DNA from: Actinoplanes sp. L3-i22
GTDB taxonomy: Bacteria; Actinomycetota; Actinomycetes; Mycobacteriales; Micromonosporaceae
Direction: 5' to 3'
Assembly (NCBI RefSeq): GCF_019704555.1
Contig: NZ_AP024745.1
Coordinates: 5,898,501 to 5,962,500, forward strand
DNA: 64,000 bases
How positions within the stretch are numbered: position 1 is the stretch's first letter; every line of letters starts with the position of its first letter. Below, in pieces: positions 1 through 8,662 of this stretch. Below the pieces are notes generated by a model. The model was not told the origin of the DNA and ran no database searches. It saw only the letters and a program-made list of their open reading frames with translations. Position numbers and translations under genes: made by a program.

Positions 1-2
1 TC

Positions 3-2741
3 CGCCGCGGCGCGGGCGCGGCTTCGATCTTCGCCACGGTCGACACCGAATTCTTCGGTACGTGCGTGACCGCGGCCCGCCTCGCCACGTCGCTGGGCCG
101 CCCGGAGCCGGTGCTGCGCGCCCTGCGCCTGGCCGCGACGATGGCACCCCTGCACGAGCCGGTCCAGGCGAGCCTGATCACCACGCTGGGCGCGGCCGGC
201 CAGCAGGCCGAGGCCCTCGCGGTCTTCGGCGCGGTCCGCGCCCGCCTGAACGACGAGCTCGGCGTCGAGCCCGGCCCGGCGCTGCGGGCCGCCCACCAGC
301 AGCTCCTCGCCGACAGCATCACCCCGGTCACGCTGACCAGCGGCAGTGGCCCAGGCCCCAGCATCGATCCTGGCCCAAGCATCGACCCTGGCCCCAGCGT
401 TGACCCTGGCCCAACTGGCGGATTGGTCGGCCGGACCGCCGAGCTGGCGACGCTGCGGCAGGCGGTGGACCAGGCGTTCGCCGACGGCACCGGTCTGGTG
501 CTGGTCGAGGGCGAGCCCGGCAGCGGAAAGACCCGCCTGCTACGGGAGATCACCGGCGAGGCGGCCGGCCGGGGCGCGCTCACCGTCTGGGGCCGCTGCC
601 TCGACGGCGCCGGAGCCCCGTCGATGTGGCCGTGGATCCAGGCCACCCGGGCGCTGCTCGGCGCACTGCCCGCCGCCGCCCGGACCCGCCGGCTCGCCGG
701 TGAGCTGCGCCGCCTCGCCGAACCGCCCGAGGACGACCTCGCGATCCCCGACCAGGGCGCCCAGTTCCGGCTGTTCGAGCAGGTCGTCGCGGTGCTCGAG
801 GAGGCCGCCGCGGCGCGCCCGGTGCTGCTCGTGCTGGACGACCTGCAGTGGGCCGACGACGCCTCGCTGCGCCTGTTCGGCCACCTGGCGACCCGCCTGC
901 CCGGCCGGACCGTGCTCGTCGGCGCGCTCCGCGACGGCGCCCCCGCACCCGGCGCGGAGCTCACCCGGATCCTCGCGCTGACCAGCCGCACCCCGTGTTA
1001 CCGCCGGATCCGCCTCGGACCGCTCGACCGGGCCGAGGTGGGCGAGCTGGTCCGGCAGGAGATCGGGAAAGACGCCGGCTTCGCCGCCATTCAAGACCTT
1101 CACGTCCGTACGGCGGGAAATCCGTTCTTTGTTCTTGAATTGTCCCGAATCCTCGCCGCCGGCGGTGAGGTGTCGATTCCGGCCACCGTGCGGGATGTCG
1201 TGCGGGACCGGGCGGCCGCGCTGGACGCCGAGTCCGGGCGCCTGCTGGAGATCGCCGCGCTGCTCGGCCGCGACGTCGACCTGCGGCTGCTCGCCCGAGT
1301 GGCCGGCCTCGACGTGCCGGCCTGCCTGGCCCGCACCGAGCCGCTGGAGCCGCTCGGGCTGATCGGTCCCGGTCGGGACGATCCGTTCGCTCTGCGCTTC
1401 ACGCACGACCTGGTCCGGGAGTCGGTGGCCGGGGCGACGCCGCCGCTGCGGGCCGCCCGGCTGCACCTGGAGATCGCGGACGCGCTGGAGCACGCCGGGC
1501 CGGACGAGGAGACCGCCGAACGGCTCGCCCACCACCTGTCGGCGGCCGGGCCGCTGGCCGACCGGGCCCGGACCGCGACCGCGCTGCTGCGGGCGGGCCG
1601 GCACGCGGCCGCGAAATCCGCGCTCGAAGCGGCCGGGCAGCACCTGGACTCGGCTGTCCGGCTGGCTCGCGCGGCCGATCTGCCGGAACTGGAGCTGTCC
1701 GCGTTGTCGCAGCTCACGGTCATTGCCGGGATGCGTGCGGGCTATCACTCGTCGGCGCCCGACATGCTCCGGCGGGCCGAGCACCTGGCCCGCGGCCTCG
1801 GGCGGGAACGGGAGGCCGCCGACTTCCTGTTCTCCCGGCGGGCCGCGCACTCGCAGGCCGGGCAACTCGGGGAGAGCGGACGGCTGGCCCGGCGACTGCT
1901 GGAGCTGGGCACGGCGTCGCGCGATCCCGTCGTACGGCGATATGGGTTTTATGCCTGGGGAATCCACCAATGGGATCTTGGCGACATCGGGGCGGCGTTC
2001 CGGCATCTGACCTCGACGGACGGGGCCGCCGGCGACGATCCGTGGGCCGAGCGGTCGCTGCGGTACGACCTGCGGCTGATGTCGGCCGGGATGGTCGCCG
2101 AGACGACCGCGCTGCACGGGGACGTCGGCGCGGCGCGGGCCCGGCTCGACACGCTGGAGGCGCGGGCCGGGGACGATCCGTATGCGATCACGGTGTCGGC
2201 CAGCTTCGCCGCGCGGATCGCCGCGATGGCCGGCGACCCGGACTGGGCACTGCGGGCGGCCGAGCGGGGGATCGAGGCGGATCCCGGGTTCTCGTACACG
2301 TTCTTCGGGGCCTACCTGCGGCTGGCCCGGTTCTGGGCGCTGGCGGTGACCGGCGACGACCCGGCGGGTGCCGCGACCGGCGCGGCATCGGTGATCACCG
2401 ACGTGCTGCTCGACCCGCCGCGGTCCAATCTGCACACCTGGTACGGGTTGCTGGGGGAGATGTGGCTGGCGGCCGGGCGGGTGGACGAGGCCGGGGAGGC
2501 GCTCGACCGGGCGGATCGGTTCCTGCACGCGCAGGGGCAGCGGTATGCCGAAGGGCTGCTGCTCCTGCTGCGGGCCCGGTTGCTGCGGGACCGGGGTGCG
2601 CCGGTCGCGGAGGTGCGCGCGGCGGGCGAGGCGGCCCGGTTGCTCTCCGTTGAGCGTGGGGCCCACCTGTTCGCCCGCCGCGCCGGCGAGTTCCTGGCCG
2701 GGCTCAGCCCGGTTGCTCGCTCACCCTTTTCTCCCCGTTGA
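3..2741 (+). CDS. BTAD-domain/AAA ATPase transcriptional regulator (5' end outside window)
   Basis: The frame is open from the left edge, so the N-terminal DNA-binding part is missing; the ATG at 66 is internal. The visible start matches the end of a bacterial transcriptional activator (BTAD) domain, with the characteristic ELGVEPGPALR motif. A Pro/Asp-rich linker of repeated DPGPS(I/V) units (18-bp repeats, about 349-415) follows, then an AAA/NB-ARC-like ATPase with Walker A GEPGSGKT (510-533) and Walker B-like LLVLDDLQWAD near 830-855. The C-terminal half is helical and TPR-like. The order resembles SARP/AfsR- and LuxR-type (MalT-like) regulators, which sense a signal through the TPR region and activate transcription. 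No linked pathway is visible, so the target is unknown. Confidence 0.85.
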   Translation, partial: RRGAGAASIFATVDTEFFGTCVTAARLATSLGRPEPVLRALRLAATMAPLHEPVQASLITTLGAAGQQAEALAVFGAVRARLNDELGVEPGPALRAAHQQLLADSITPVTLTSGSGPGPSIDPGPSIDPGPSVDPGPTGGLVGRTAELATLRQAVDQAFADGTGLVLVEGEPGSGKTRLLREITGEAAGRGALTVWGRCLDGAGAPSMWPWIQATRALLGALPAAARTRRLAGELRRLAEPPEDDLAIPDQGAQFRLFEQVVAVLEEAAAARPVLLVLDDLQWADDASLRLFGHLATRLPGRTVLVGALRDGAPAPGAELTRILALTSRTPCYRRIRLGPLDRAEVGELVRQEIGKDAGFAAIQDLHVRTAGNPFFVLELSRILAAGGEVSIPATVRDVVRDRAAALDAESGRLLEIAALLGRDVDLRLLARVAGLDVPACLARTEPLEPLGLIGPGRDDPFALRFTHDLVRESVAGATPPLRAARLHLEIADALEHAGPDEETAERLAHHLSAAGPLADRARTATALLRAGRHAAAKSALEAAGQHLDSAVRLARAADLPELELSALSQLTVIAGMRAGYHSSAPDMLRRAEHLARGLGREREAADFLFSRRAAHSQAGQLGESGRLARRLLELGTASRDPVVRRYGFYAWGIHQWDLGDIGAAFRHLTSTDGAAGDDPWAERSLRYDLRLMSAGMVAETTALHGDVGAARARLDTLEARAGDDPYAITVSASFAARIAAMAGDPDWALRAAERGIEADPGFSYTFFGAYLRLARFWALAVTGDDPAGAATGAASVITDVLLDPPRSNLHTWYGLLGEMWLAAGRVDEAGEALDRADRFLHAQGQRYAEGLLLLLRARLLRDRGAPVAEVRAAGEAARLLSVERGAHLFARRAGEFLAGLSPVARSPFSPR

Positions 2742-2870
2742 TCAGGTTGTGGCGGGCTTTGTTGGTTCGCCGCGCTGATCAGGTTGGGTCCGGCTTTGTC
2801 TGCTCGCCGCGTTGATCAGGTTGTGGGCGGCCGTAGTCTGCTCGCCGCGCTGATCAGGTCGTGGGCGGGC
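2737..2870. repeat. 37-bp tandem repeat at gene 3' end
   Basis: Four copies of a unit beginning G(T/C)TGATCAGG start at 2737, 2774, 2811 and 2849 (spacing 37, 37, 38). Each contains the palindrome TGATCA and a GCTCGCCGCG-type tail. The array begins inside the stop region of the upstream regulator gene and ends at the stop of the convergent hydrolase gene. Confidence 0.8.
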
Positions 2871-3599
2871 TCAGTCGGTGACGTGGGCGGCGGCGGCCAG
2901 GATCGCCTCGACCGTCACCTCCGGGTGCGACACCATCGACAGGTGCGAGGCCGCGACCTCGGAGATCTTCGAGCCGGCCCGCTCGGCCATCGAGCGCTGG
3001 GTCGCCTCCGGGATCACCAGGTCGTCGGTGCCGAGCACGGCCCAGCTCGGCAGCGTCCGCCACGCGGTGGCCTCGGTCGGGGCGGCGTTCGCGCTCAGCG
3101 TGATCGGTCGCTGACCGGCCAGCACCAGCCAGCCGTCCGCCTCGGACAGGTCCTGGGCGAACAGCCGGTACACGGTGTCCGCCTTGAGGAACGCCTCCGC
3201 GTCACCCTCCGGGGCGCCCGGGTAGCCGACCACGTCCAGAACGGTGGTCGGGTCCGGGACGTCGAGCGCCGAGCCCGAGCCGCCCAGGATCTGGAAGATG
3301 CTCTCGCCCTCGGCCGGGATGAACGCGTTCACGTAGACCAGCGCCTTGACGTTCTCGGCGCTGCCCGCGGCGTTGCTGATCACGACCCCGCCGTAGGAGT
3401 GGCCGGCCAGGACGACCGGGCCGCTCGTGCGCTGCGCCAGGAACGACGACAGGTACGTGGCGTCGGAGGCCACGCCGCGCAGCGGGTTCGGCGGGGCGAG
3501 CACCTCGAACCCGTGACCGCGCAGCTCCGTCGCCACCTTGTTCCAGCTCGAGGCGTCGGCCCACGCGCCGTGCACCAGGACGATCGTCGGTTTCACCAT
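2871..3599 (-). CDS. alpha/beta-hydrolase
   Basis: A 242-residue protein with the alpha/beta-hydrolase fold signatures: an N-terminal beta strand with LVHGAW (oxyanion-hole HG), the nucleophile elbow GHSYGG around residue 100, and a late Asp and His (TDDLV and SHLSMVSHP) fitting the catalytic triad. The length fits the small cytosolic esterase/hydrolase branch often annotated as EstC-like or 'alpha/beta fold hydrolase'. There is no signal peptide. The start is an ATG; nothing clearly better is seen. It stands alone, convergent with the upstream regulator. The substrate cannot be told from sequence. Confidence 0.85.
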   Translation of the reverse strand: MVKPTIVLVHGAWADASSWNKVATELRGHGFEVLAPPNPLRGVASDATYLSSFLAQRTSGPVVLAGHSYGGVVISNAAGSAENVKALVYVNAFIPAEGESIFQILGGSGSALDVPDPTTVLDVVGYPGAPEGDAEAFLKADTVYRLFAQDLSEADGWLVLAGQRPITLSANAAPTEATAWRTLPSWAVLGTDDLVIPEATQRSMAERAGSKISEVAASHLSMVSHPEVTVEAILAAAAHVTD

Positions 3600-3710
3600 G
3601 GTTGTGCTCCCCAGCCAGAGATTTTGTTCGTTCGTTTCGTGAAGTCGTCACCGATGCTGGTTCGCGCTTGTGGAGATCGAGTGAACTGCCACTGAAGTGG
3701 GCCGTGTTCC

Positions 3711-3803
3711 GGCGGTGGTTCTTTCCTGCGGCGGTTCTTTTCCTGCGGCGGTTTCTTCCTGTGGGGTGGTTCTCTTCTTTCGGTGGTTCTTTTCTTTCGG
3801 CGG
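3711..3803. repeat. degenerate ~18-bp GGCGGTTCTTT-type tandem repeat
   Basis: About five degenerate units of the form (G/T)GCGGT-GGTTCTTTCCTGC lie in the 3600-3804 gap, next to the stop of the minus-strand TPR gene. They give local pyrimidine/GT skew unlike the surrounding coding DNA. The rest of the gap (3600-3710) shows no recognisable gene or site. Confidence 0.6.
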
Positions 3804-3804
3804 C

Positions 3805-4674
3805 TCAGCCGGGTGGTAGGGGCAGCTCGTACTCCGTGGCGAGGCCCTCGACGAACACCCGGGCGTGTTCGTCGCCGGTGGCCCGGACCCGCTGGATCAG
3901 CTCCGCCGCCTCGTCGACGGCCCCGCGGTTGAGCAGCAGGGCGGCGAGCACGCTGCGGGACCTGTTCTCCAGCAGTGCGGCGCCGCGCCGCAGCACGACC
4001 TCGGCCTCCGCCTCCCCGCCCGGCGCGACCAGCAACAACGCGCCCAGCGGTGCCAACGCGCCGGAGTTTTCGTCGGCCAGCCGCCGATACTTCTCGACCG
4101 CCTCGGCCCACTCGCCGGGCTCGCCGCCATTGCGCAGGAACGTGCCGTATCCGAGCAGGGAGTAGATGTCACCGGCGTCGATACCCTGCTGGAACAGCTC
4201 GCGAGACTCCACGCCGTCACCGCGCCGGGCCCGGACCACGGCCAGCGACGACAGCGACGTCACGTCGCCGGCCGCGACCGCCGCGCGGTACACCGCCTCC
4301 ATCGCCGCCGGATCCTCGCGGACGCCCGGCCAGTTGACCACCTTCCGGACCGCGCGGTGGTCACCGGCCCCGGCGGCCTTGCGATACAGCGCCAGCGCCT
4401 CGTCCGGCCGGCCCGCGCGGAGCGCGCTGTCCGCCATGTCCAGGAGAAACGCGATCGCCCGCGGCCGGGACATCTCCCGGAACGCGGCCGTCGCGTAGGC
4501 ATCGGCGAGCGCGTCCGGCAGGGGCGTTCCGCGGCGCGCGGCACGGAAGATCGCGACGCCGATCCGCAGCGGGCGGACCCAGCCCGCGACCAGCCGCTCG
4601 CACCATTGCACCGCCGCCCGCACCGCCGAAAACAATCTCACATCAGTCGATGATTTCAGGCGCCCGCACCCCAC
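3805..4674 (-). CDS. TPR/Sel1-like repeat protein
   Basis: A roughly 289-residue protein, all-helical, made of short repeats such as GRPDEALALYRKAAGAGD, AAMEAVYRAAVAAGD and ESRELFQQGIDAGD. These match tetratricopeptide or Sel1-like repeats, which mediate protein-protein contacts. There is no signal peptide or catalytic motif. The longest frame starts with GTG at 4674; a second GTG at 4641 is an equally plausible start because neither has a strong ribosome-binding site. Its partner and role are unknown. Confidence 0.7.
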   Translation of the reverse strand: MGCGRLKSSTDVRLFSAVRAAVQWCERLVAGWVRPLRIGVAIFRAARRGTPLPDALADAYATAAFREMSRPRAIAFLLDMADSALRAGRPDEALALYRKAAGAGDHRAVRKVVNWPGVREDPAAMEAVYRAAVAAGDVTSLSSLAVVRARRGDGVESRELFQQGIDAGDIYSLLGYGTFLRNGGEPGEWAEAVEKYRRLADENSGALAPLGALLLVAPGGEAEAEVVLRRGAALLENRSRSVLAALLLNRGAVDEAAELIQRVRATGDEHARVFVEGLATEYELPLPPG

Positions 4675-4791
4675 CCCGTCGATCCGGAGCCGGCCGGCGG
4701 GGTGACCGGCGGCCCGGAATGATCGACCGGCCGGAAATGAGTGGATGGGGCGTGCTTACCGGAAGGGCGCGGGCGCGGTTACTCTGGGCGG

Positions 4792-4968
4792 ATGGAGCAG
4801 GACACCAGTTCGAAGCTGAGCGTCGAGGACATCCACGCGCGGATGGGGCTGGCGGTTACCGACGAAGGTAAGGCCAGGGCCAAGCAGCGCCGCCGGAAGG
4901 CGGAGCGGGCTCGGGACGCGGACGGCCGGGCGGCGTTTCTCGCCGGGCTGCGGTCGCGGCCCGCGTGA
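4792..4968 (+). CDS. small antitoxin partner of PIN-domain toxin
   Basis: A 58-residue basic protein. It starts at the ATG at 4792 (a longer in-frame opening from 4741 is less likely) and ends with a run of Lys/Arg such as KQRRRKAERARD. Its stop overlaps the next gene's GTG by four bases (GTGA), the usual arrangement of a VapBC-type pair in which the small upstream gene encodes the antitoxin. No known antitoxin DNA-binding fold (AbrB, RHH) is obvious, so the assignment rests on size and on the partner. Confidence 0.6.
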   Translation: MEQDTSSKLSVEDIHARMGLAVTDEGKARAKQRRRKAERARDADGRAAFLAGLRSRPA

Positions 4969-5363
4969 CGGAGGGGCGCGACGCGAAGCTGGTTCTCGAC
5001 ACGTCGGCGATCACCGCGTGGGTCCGCGGTTCGGTCGCGGTCGGGGAGACGCTGGCCGAGGTCAACGATGAGAACGGGGCGGTGGTCATCCCGCTGTGGT
5101 GCCTGATCGAGGCCGGCCACAACACGGCGATGATCGAGCGGGAGCGGATCGAGCTGCTGCTCGCCCACCCGGCGACGTTCCTGATCGCCGACGACGCGGA
5201 CGACTGGGCCGCGCTGGTCGCACTCCGGACCCTGACCGGCCGGCCGGACTGCGCCTCGGCCGCGATGCTGGCGCTGGACCTCGGCGTGGACGTGATGACC
5301 GCCGACCCACGCTGGTACAAAGGCGTCGCCGGCGGCCACATCGTCCTGCACATCGAGGAGTAG
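4965..5363 (+). CDS. PIN-domain ribonuclease toxin (VapC-like)
   Basis: A 132-residue PIN domain, expected to be a Mg2+-dependent endoribonuclease. Acidic residues are in the PIN positions: D12 in LVLDTSAI, E49 in CLIEAGHN, D95 in GRPDCASA and D114 in MTADPRWY. Length and motif spacing fit VapC toxins. It starts with GTG overlapping the antitoxin stop, so the two are translationally coupled. The module sits alone between unrelated genes, with no phage or plasmid genes nearby. Confidence 0.8.
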   Translation: MTEGRDAKLVLDTSAITAWVRGSVAVGETLAEVNDENGAVVIPLWCLIEAGHNTAMIERERIELLLAHPATFLIADDADDWAALVALRTLTGRPDCASAAMLALDLGVDVMTADPRWYKGVAGGHIVLHIEE

Positions 5364-5408
5364 CGGCACTGGCCTGACCACGAACGTGATTTGGCCCCGC
5401 GCTGCCAG

Positions 5409-5585
5409 GCACGTAGCTGGCCCTGTGGAGTAGCCCGCTGGCTGCCCCGCGCAGGGCCAGGCACGTAGCTGGATCGCGGAACAGCCGCACGGCCGGGCGC
5501 GTAGCTGGATCGCGGAGCAGCCCGTCGGCTGCCCTGCACGGCCGGGCGCGTAGCTGGATCGCGGAGCAGCCTGCTGGCTGCCTCG
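5409..5585. repeat. GC(A/G)CGTAGCTGG repeat array
   Basis: Four copies of GC(A/G)CGTAGCTGG start at 5409, 5461, 5497 and 5546, most followed by ATCGCGGA(G/A)CAGCC. The spacing is 36-52 bp, so the array is irregular. It fills most of the 243-bp gap between the toxin gene and the end of gabD. Confidence 0.75.
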
Positions 5586-5606
5586 GTCGGGTGGGCGCGG
5601 TGCTGG

Positions 5607-6989
5607 TCAGGAGGGCCAGGCGACGCTCAGGTAGTGGGTCTCCTGGAACTCCCGCAGACCCTCCCGGGCGCCCTCGCGACCCAGACCACTCTGCTTTACC
5701 CCGCCGAACGGGGCGGACGGGTCGGAGACCAGCCCCCGGTTGATGCCGACCATGCCGGCCTCCACCGATTCGCCGATCCGGATCGCCCGGGCCAGGTCGC
5801 TGGAGAAGACGTAGCCGGCCAGGCCGTACTCGGTGGCGTTGACCTGGGCCAGCATCTCCCGCTCGTCGGACCAGGTGACGATCGGGGCTACCGGGCCGAA
5901 GATTTCTTCCTGCAGGATCGCCGCATCCGGAGCCACGTCCACCAACACCGTCGGCGGATAGAAGTGGCCCGGCAGATCGGGCGTAGCCGCCTGATGGGAG
6001 ATCCGGGCACCGGCCGCCACCGCGTCGGCGACCGCGCGCGACACCCGGCGCAGGGCCGACGCACTGATCAGCGGGCCGATCTCGGCACCGTCCGTGGCCG
6101 CGCCGACGGAAAGTTTCTCCACCGCGGCGCCGAAGCGGGCCACGAAGGAAGATGCCACCGCCTCGTGGACGTAGAAGCGGTTCGCCGCCGTACACGCCTG
6201 ACCGCCGTTGCGGAACTTGGCGATCATCGCGCCGGCCACCGCCTCGTCCAGATCGGCGTCCTCGGCGACGATGAACGGGGCGTTGCCACCCAGCTCCATC
6301 GACGAGTTGACCACCCGGTCGGCCGCGTGGCGCAGCAGCACCCGGCCGACCGCCGTCGAGCCGGTAAAAGAAATCTTCCGGACCCGCTGGTCGTTCAGCC
6401 AGGCACCGACCACGGCGGAAGCATCCGACGCGGTGACGATGGTGACGACACCTTCCGGCACGCCGGCCTCGGTGAGGAGCCGGGCGATCGCCAGCGCGGT
6501 CAACGGCGTCTCGGCGGCCGGCTTCACCACCACGGTGCAGCCGGCGGCCAGCGCCGGGCCGATCTTGCGGGTGATCATCGCGGCCGGGAAGTTCCACGGC
6601 GTGACCAGCGCGGCGACCCCTACCGGGCGATGCGTGACCAGCGTGCGGGCGCCACCGGCCGGGGCCTCGCCGTACTCGCCGCCCGGCCGCACGGCCTCCT
6701 CGGCGAACCACCGGAAGAACTCCGCCGCGTAGGTGACCTCGCCCGCCGCGTCGGTCAGCGACTTGCCGTTCTCCCGCGCGATCAGCGCGGCCAGCTCGGT
6801 GCGGTCCCGCAGCATCAGCTCGAACGCCCGGTGCAGGATCTCCGACCGGTGCCGGGGAGCGGTGCGGGCCCACGCCCGGAACGCCTGGTGCGCCGCGTCC
6901 ACCGCGGACCGTGCCGCGGCGACGTCCTGGTCCGGCACCTCGGCGACCGTCACCAGCGATGCCGGGTCGACAACTGCGATCGTGTTCAT
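5607..6989 (-). CDS. gabD: succinate-semialdehyde dehydrogenase (NAD(P)+)
   Basis: A 460-residue aldehyde dehydrogenase, the usual length for GabD. Clear family motifs are TPWNFPAAM, the FTGSTAVGR cofactor loop, the catalytic Glu region MELGGNAPF and the catalytic Cys in GGQACTAANR, plus EEIFGPV and the C-terminal PFGGVKQSGLGREG. It oxidises succinate semialdehyde, made by GabT, to succinate in the cytosol. The neighbouring gabT makes the GABA assignment strong. The ATG overlaps the stop of a 93-codon reading frame (ATGA at 6986-6989), which itself overlaps gabT, so translation is probably coupled. Confidence 0.92.
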   Translation of the reverse strand: MNTIAVVDPASLVTVAEVPDQDVAAARSAVDAAHQAFRAWARTAPRHRSEILHRAFELMLRDRTELAALIARENGKSLTDAAGEVTYAAEFFRWFAEEAVRPGGEYGEAPAGGARTLVTHRPVGVAALVTPWNFPAAMITRKIGPALAAGCTVVVKPAAETPLTALAIARLLTEAGVPEGVVTIVTASDASAVVGAWLNDQRVRKISFTGSTAVGRVLLRHAADRVVNSSMELGGNAPFIVAEDADLDEAVAGAMIAKFRNGGQACTAANRFYVHEAVASSFVARFGAAVEKLSVGAATDGAEIGPLISASALRRVSRAVADAVAAGARISHQAATPDLPGHFYPPTVLVDVAPDAAILQEEIFGPVAPIVTWSDEREMLAQVNATEYGLAGYVFSSDLARAIRIGESVEAGMVGINRGLVSDPSAPFGGVKQSGLGREGAREGLREFQETHYLSVAWPS

Positions 6990-7267
6990 CGGATCTCTCC
7001 CACGGTGATGAGGTGCTGGTTCGGCGCTGCGGTGGTCGCTGCCGGGCGGGCTGCCGCGTTCTGGTTCGCCGGGATCGTTCCGGCGGTGTGGTGCTGGTGG
7101 GCCGCCGCGTTCTGGCTGGCCGGGATCGCCCTGGCGGTGAGGCGCTGGTCCGGTGCCGTGGTGGCCGCTGCCGGGTGGGCTGCCGCATTCTTGTTCGCCG
7201 GGATCGTCCCGGCGGCGAGGTGCCGATTCGGTGCCGCTGCGGGGCGGACCGCTGCGGTCGTGCTCAT
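6986..7267 (-). CDS. repeat-derived small reading frame between gabT and gabD
   Basis: A 93-codon frame rich in Ala, Thr, Pro and Asn, built from about three copies of an AGTIPAN(K/Q)NAAA-type unit. It overlaps gabT by ATGA at 7264-7267 and gabD by ATGA at 6986-6989. Both junctions carry the same sequence, GGAGATCCGATGA, which supplies a Shine-Dalgarno and encodes the C-terminal GEIR of both gabT and this frame. The simplest reading is that a duplicated junction plus a minisatellite was inserted between the two genes while keeping coupling intact. No known domain; it may be translated only as a spacer. Confidence 0.4.
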   Translation of the reverse strand: MSTTAAVRPAAAPNRHLAAGTIPANKNAAAHPAAATTAPDQRLTARAIPASQNAAAHQHHTAGTIPANQNAAARPAATTAAPNQHLITVGEIR

Positions 7268-8604
7268 CGGATCTCCCCGAAGGCCGCGGCGAGCACGTCG
7301 AACGCGTCGTCGAGAAGGTCGTCGGAGATCGACAGCGGCGGCAGGAAGCGCAGGACGTTTCCGTACGTCCCGCAGGTCAGCACGATCACGCCCCGCTGGT
7401 GGGCGTACCGGGCGACGTCGCGGGCCAGCCGGGGATCGGGCTCCGCCGTGCCGGCCCGGACGAGCTCGACGGCGAGCATCGCGCCCCTACCCCGTACGTC
7501 GCCCAATCGGTTGTCCTCGACCTGGAGTCGCCGCAGCCGGGAGATGACCGCGGCCTCGATCTCGCGGGCCCGGGCGACGAGGCCGTCGGCCTCGATCGTC
7601 TCGATCGCGGCCAGGGCGGCGGCGCAGGCCAGCGGGTTGCCGCCGTAGGTGCCGCCCAGCCCACCGGCGTGCGGCGCCTCCATGATCTCGGCGCGGCCGG
7701 TCACCGCGGACAGCGGCAGCCCGCCGGCAATTCCCTTCGCGGTCACGATCAGGTCGGGAATTACCTTCTCGCGGTCGCAGGCGAACATGTCACCAGTGCG
7801 GGCGAAGCCGGTCTGCACCTCGTCGGCGACGAACACCACGCCGTTGGCCCGGCACCACGCCGCGAGGGCCGGAAGGAAACCTTCCGCCGGCTCGATGAAG
7901 CCGCCCTCGCCCTGGATCGGCTCGATCACGCACGCGGCCAGGTTGTCCGCGCCGATCTGCTTCTCGATCTGGTCGATGGCACGCGCGGCCGCCGCCCGGC
8001 CGTCAAGACCGTTGTCCCGGTACGGATACGACCCCGGCGCGCGGTACACCTCGGGAGCGAACGGGCCGAAGCCGTGCTTGTACGGCATGTTCTTCGCCGT
8101 CATCGCCATCGTCAGGTTGGTGCGCCCGTGGTAAGCGTGATCAAAAACGACCACGGCGTCCTTACCGGTGTGTGCCCGGGCGATCTTCACCGCGTTCTCC
8201 ACGGCCTCCGCGCCCGAGTTGAACAGCACGGTGCGCTTGTCGTGGTCACCCGGCGTGACGCGGTTCAGCGTTTCGGCCACCGACACGTACCCGTCGTAGG
8301 GCGTGACCATGAAGCAGGTGTGGGTGAACGCCGCGACCTGCTCGGTGACGGCCGCGACGACCCGCGGCGCGCTCGCGCCGACGGTGGTGACCGCGATGCC
8401 GGAGCCGAGGTCGATCAGGTGGTTCCCGTCGACGTCGACGACGATGCCGCCCGCGGCGCGCGCCGCGAACACCAGCATGGTGGTGCCGACGCCGCCGGGA
8501 ACCGCGGCGAGCTTGCGTTCCATCAGTTCCTGGGACCGGGGACCGGGCAACTCGGTGACCAGCCGGCGCTTCTGTTCGAGGCTCACGCCGAACAGTGTGT
8601 TCAC
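7264..8604 (-). CDS. gabT: 4-aminobutyrate aminotransferase
   Basis: A 446-residue class-III PLP aminotransferase of normal length. Motifs include LFNSGAEAVENA (PLP phosphate binding), FDHAYHGRT, EPIQGEGGF, the Asp of VADEVQTGFARTG, and the Schiff-base Lys in TAKGIAGGLP, followed by GGTYGGNPL. It transfers the amino group of GABA to 2-oxoglutarate, giving succinate semialdehyde for GabD. It starts with GTG at 8604. The gene is divergent from a LysR regulator across a 58-bp gap, which suggests that regulator controls it. It could also act on other omega-amino acids. Confidence 0.92.
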   Translation of the reverse strand: MNTLFGVSLEQKRRLVTELPGPRSQELMERKLAAVPGGVGTTMLVFAARAAGGIVVDVDGNHLIDLGSGIAVTTVGASAPRVVAAVTEQVAAFTHTCFMVTPYDGYVSVAETLNRVTPGDHDKRTVLFNSGAEAVENAVKIARAHTGKDAVVVFDHAYHGRTNLTMAMTAKNMPYKHGFGPFAPEVYRAPGSYPYRDNGLDGRAAAARAIDQIEKQIGADNLAACVIEPIQGEGGFIEPAEGFLPALAAWCRANGVVFVADEVQTGFARTGDMFACDREKVIPDLIVTAKGIAGGLPLSAVTGRAEIMEAPHAGGLGGTYGGNPLACAAALAAIETIEADGLVARAREIEAAVISRLRRLQVEDNRLGDVRGRGAMLAVELVRAGTAEPDPRLARDVARYAHQRGVIVLTCGTYGNVLRFLPPLSISDDLLDDAFDVLAAAFGEIR

Positions 8605-8644
8605 CTGGGACTATGCTCGTCCAGTTCCGATTGGGCAGGTGAAG

Positions 8645-8661
8645 TATGCCGGGGAGGCATA
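8645..8661. promoter_or_regulatory. LysR-type operator (T-N11-A palindrome)
   Basis: TATGCC-GGGGA-GGCATA is a perfect 6-bp inverted repeat with a 5-base spacer; it contains a T-N11-A core typical of LysR-family sites. It ends one base before the GTG of the LysR gene and lies about 40 bp upstream of gabT, so binding could autorepress the regulator and control gabT. Confidence 0.6.
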
Positions 8662-8662
8662 G

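Noticed and set aside
540..2666. Long minus-strand open frame opposite the BTAD/AAA regulator
   Set aside because: It is the antisense of a gene with clear Walker motifs; its protein is Arg/Gln/Pro-rich with no domain, as expected from the GC-rich codon bias of the other strand.
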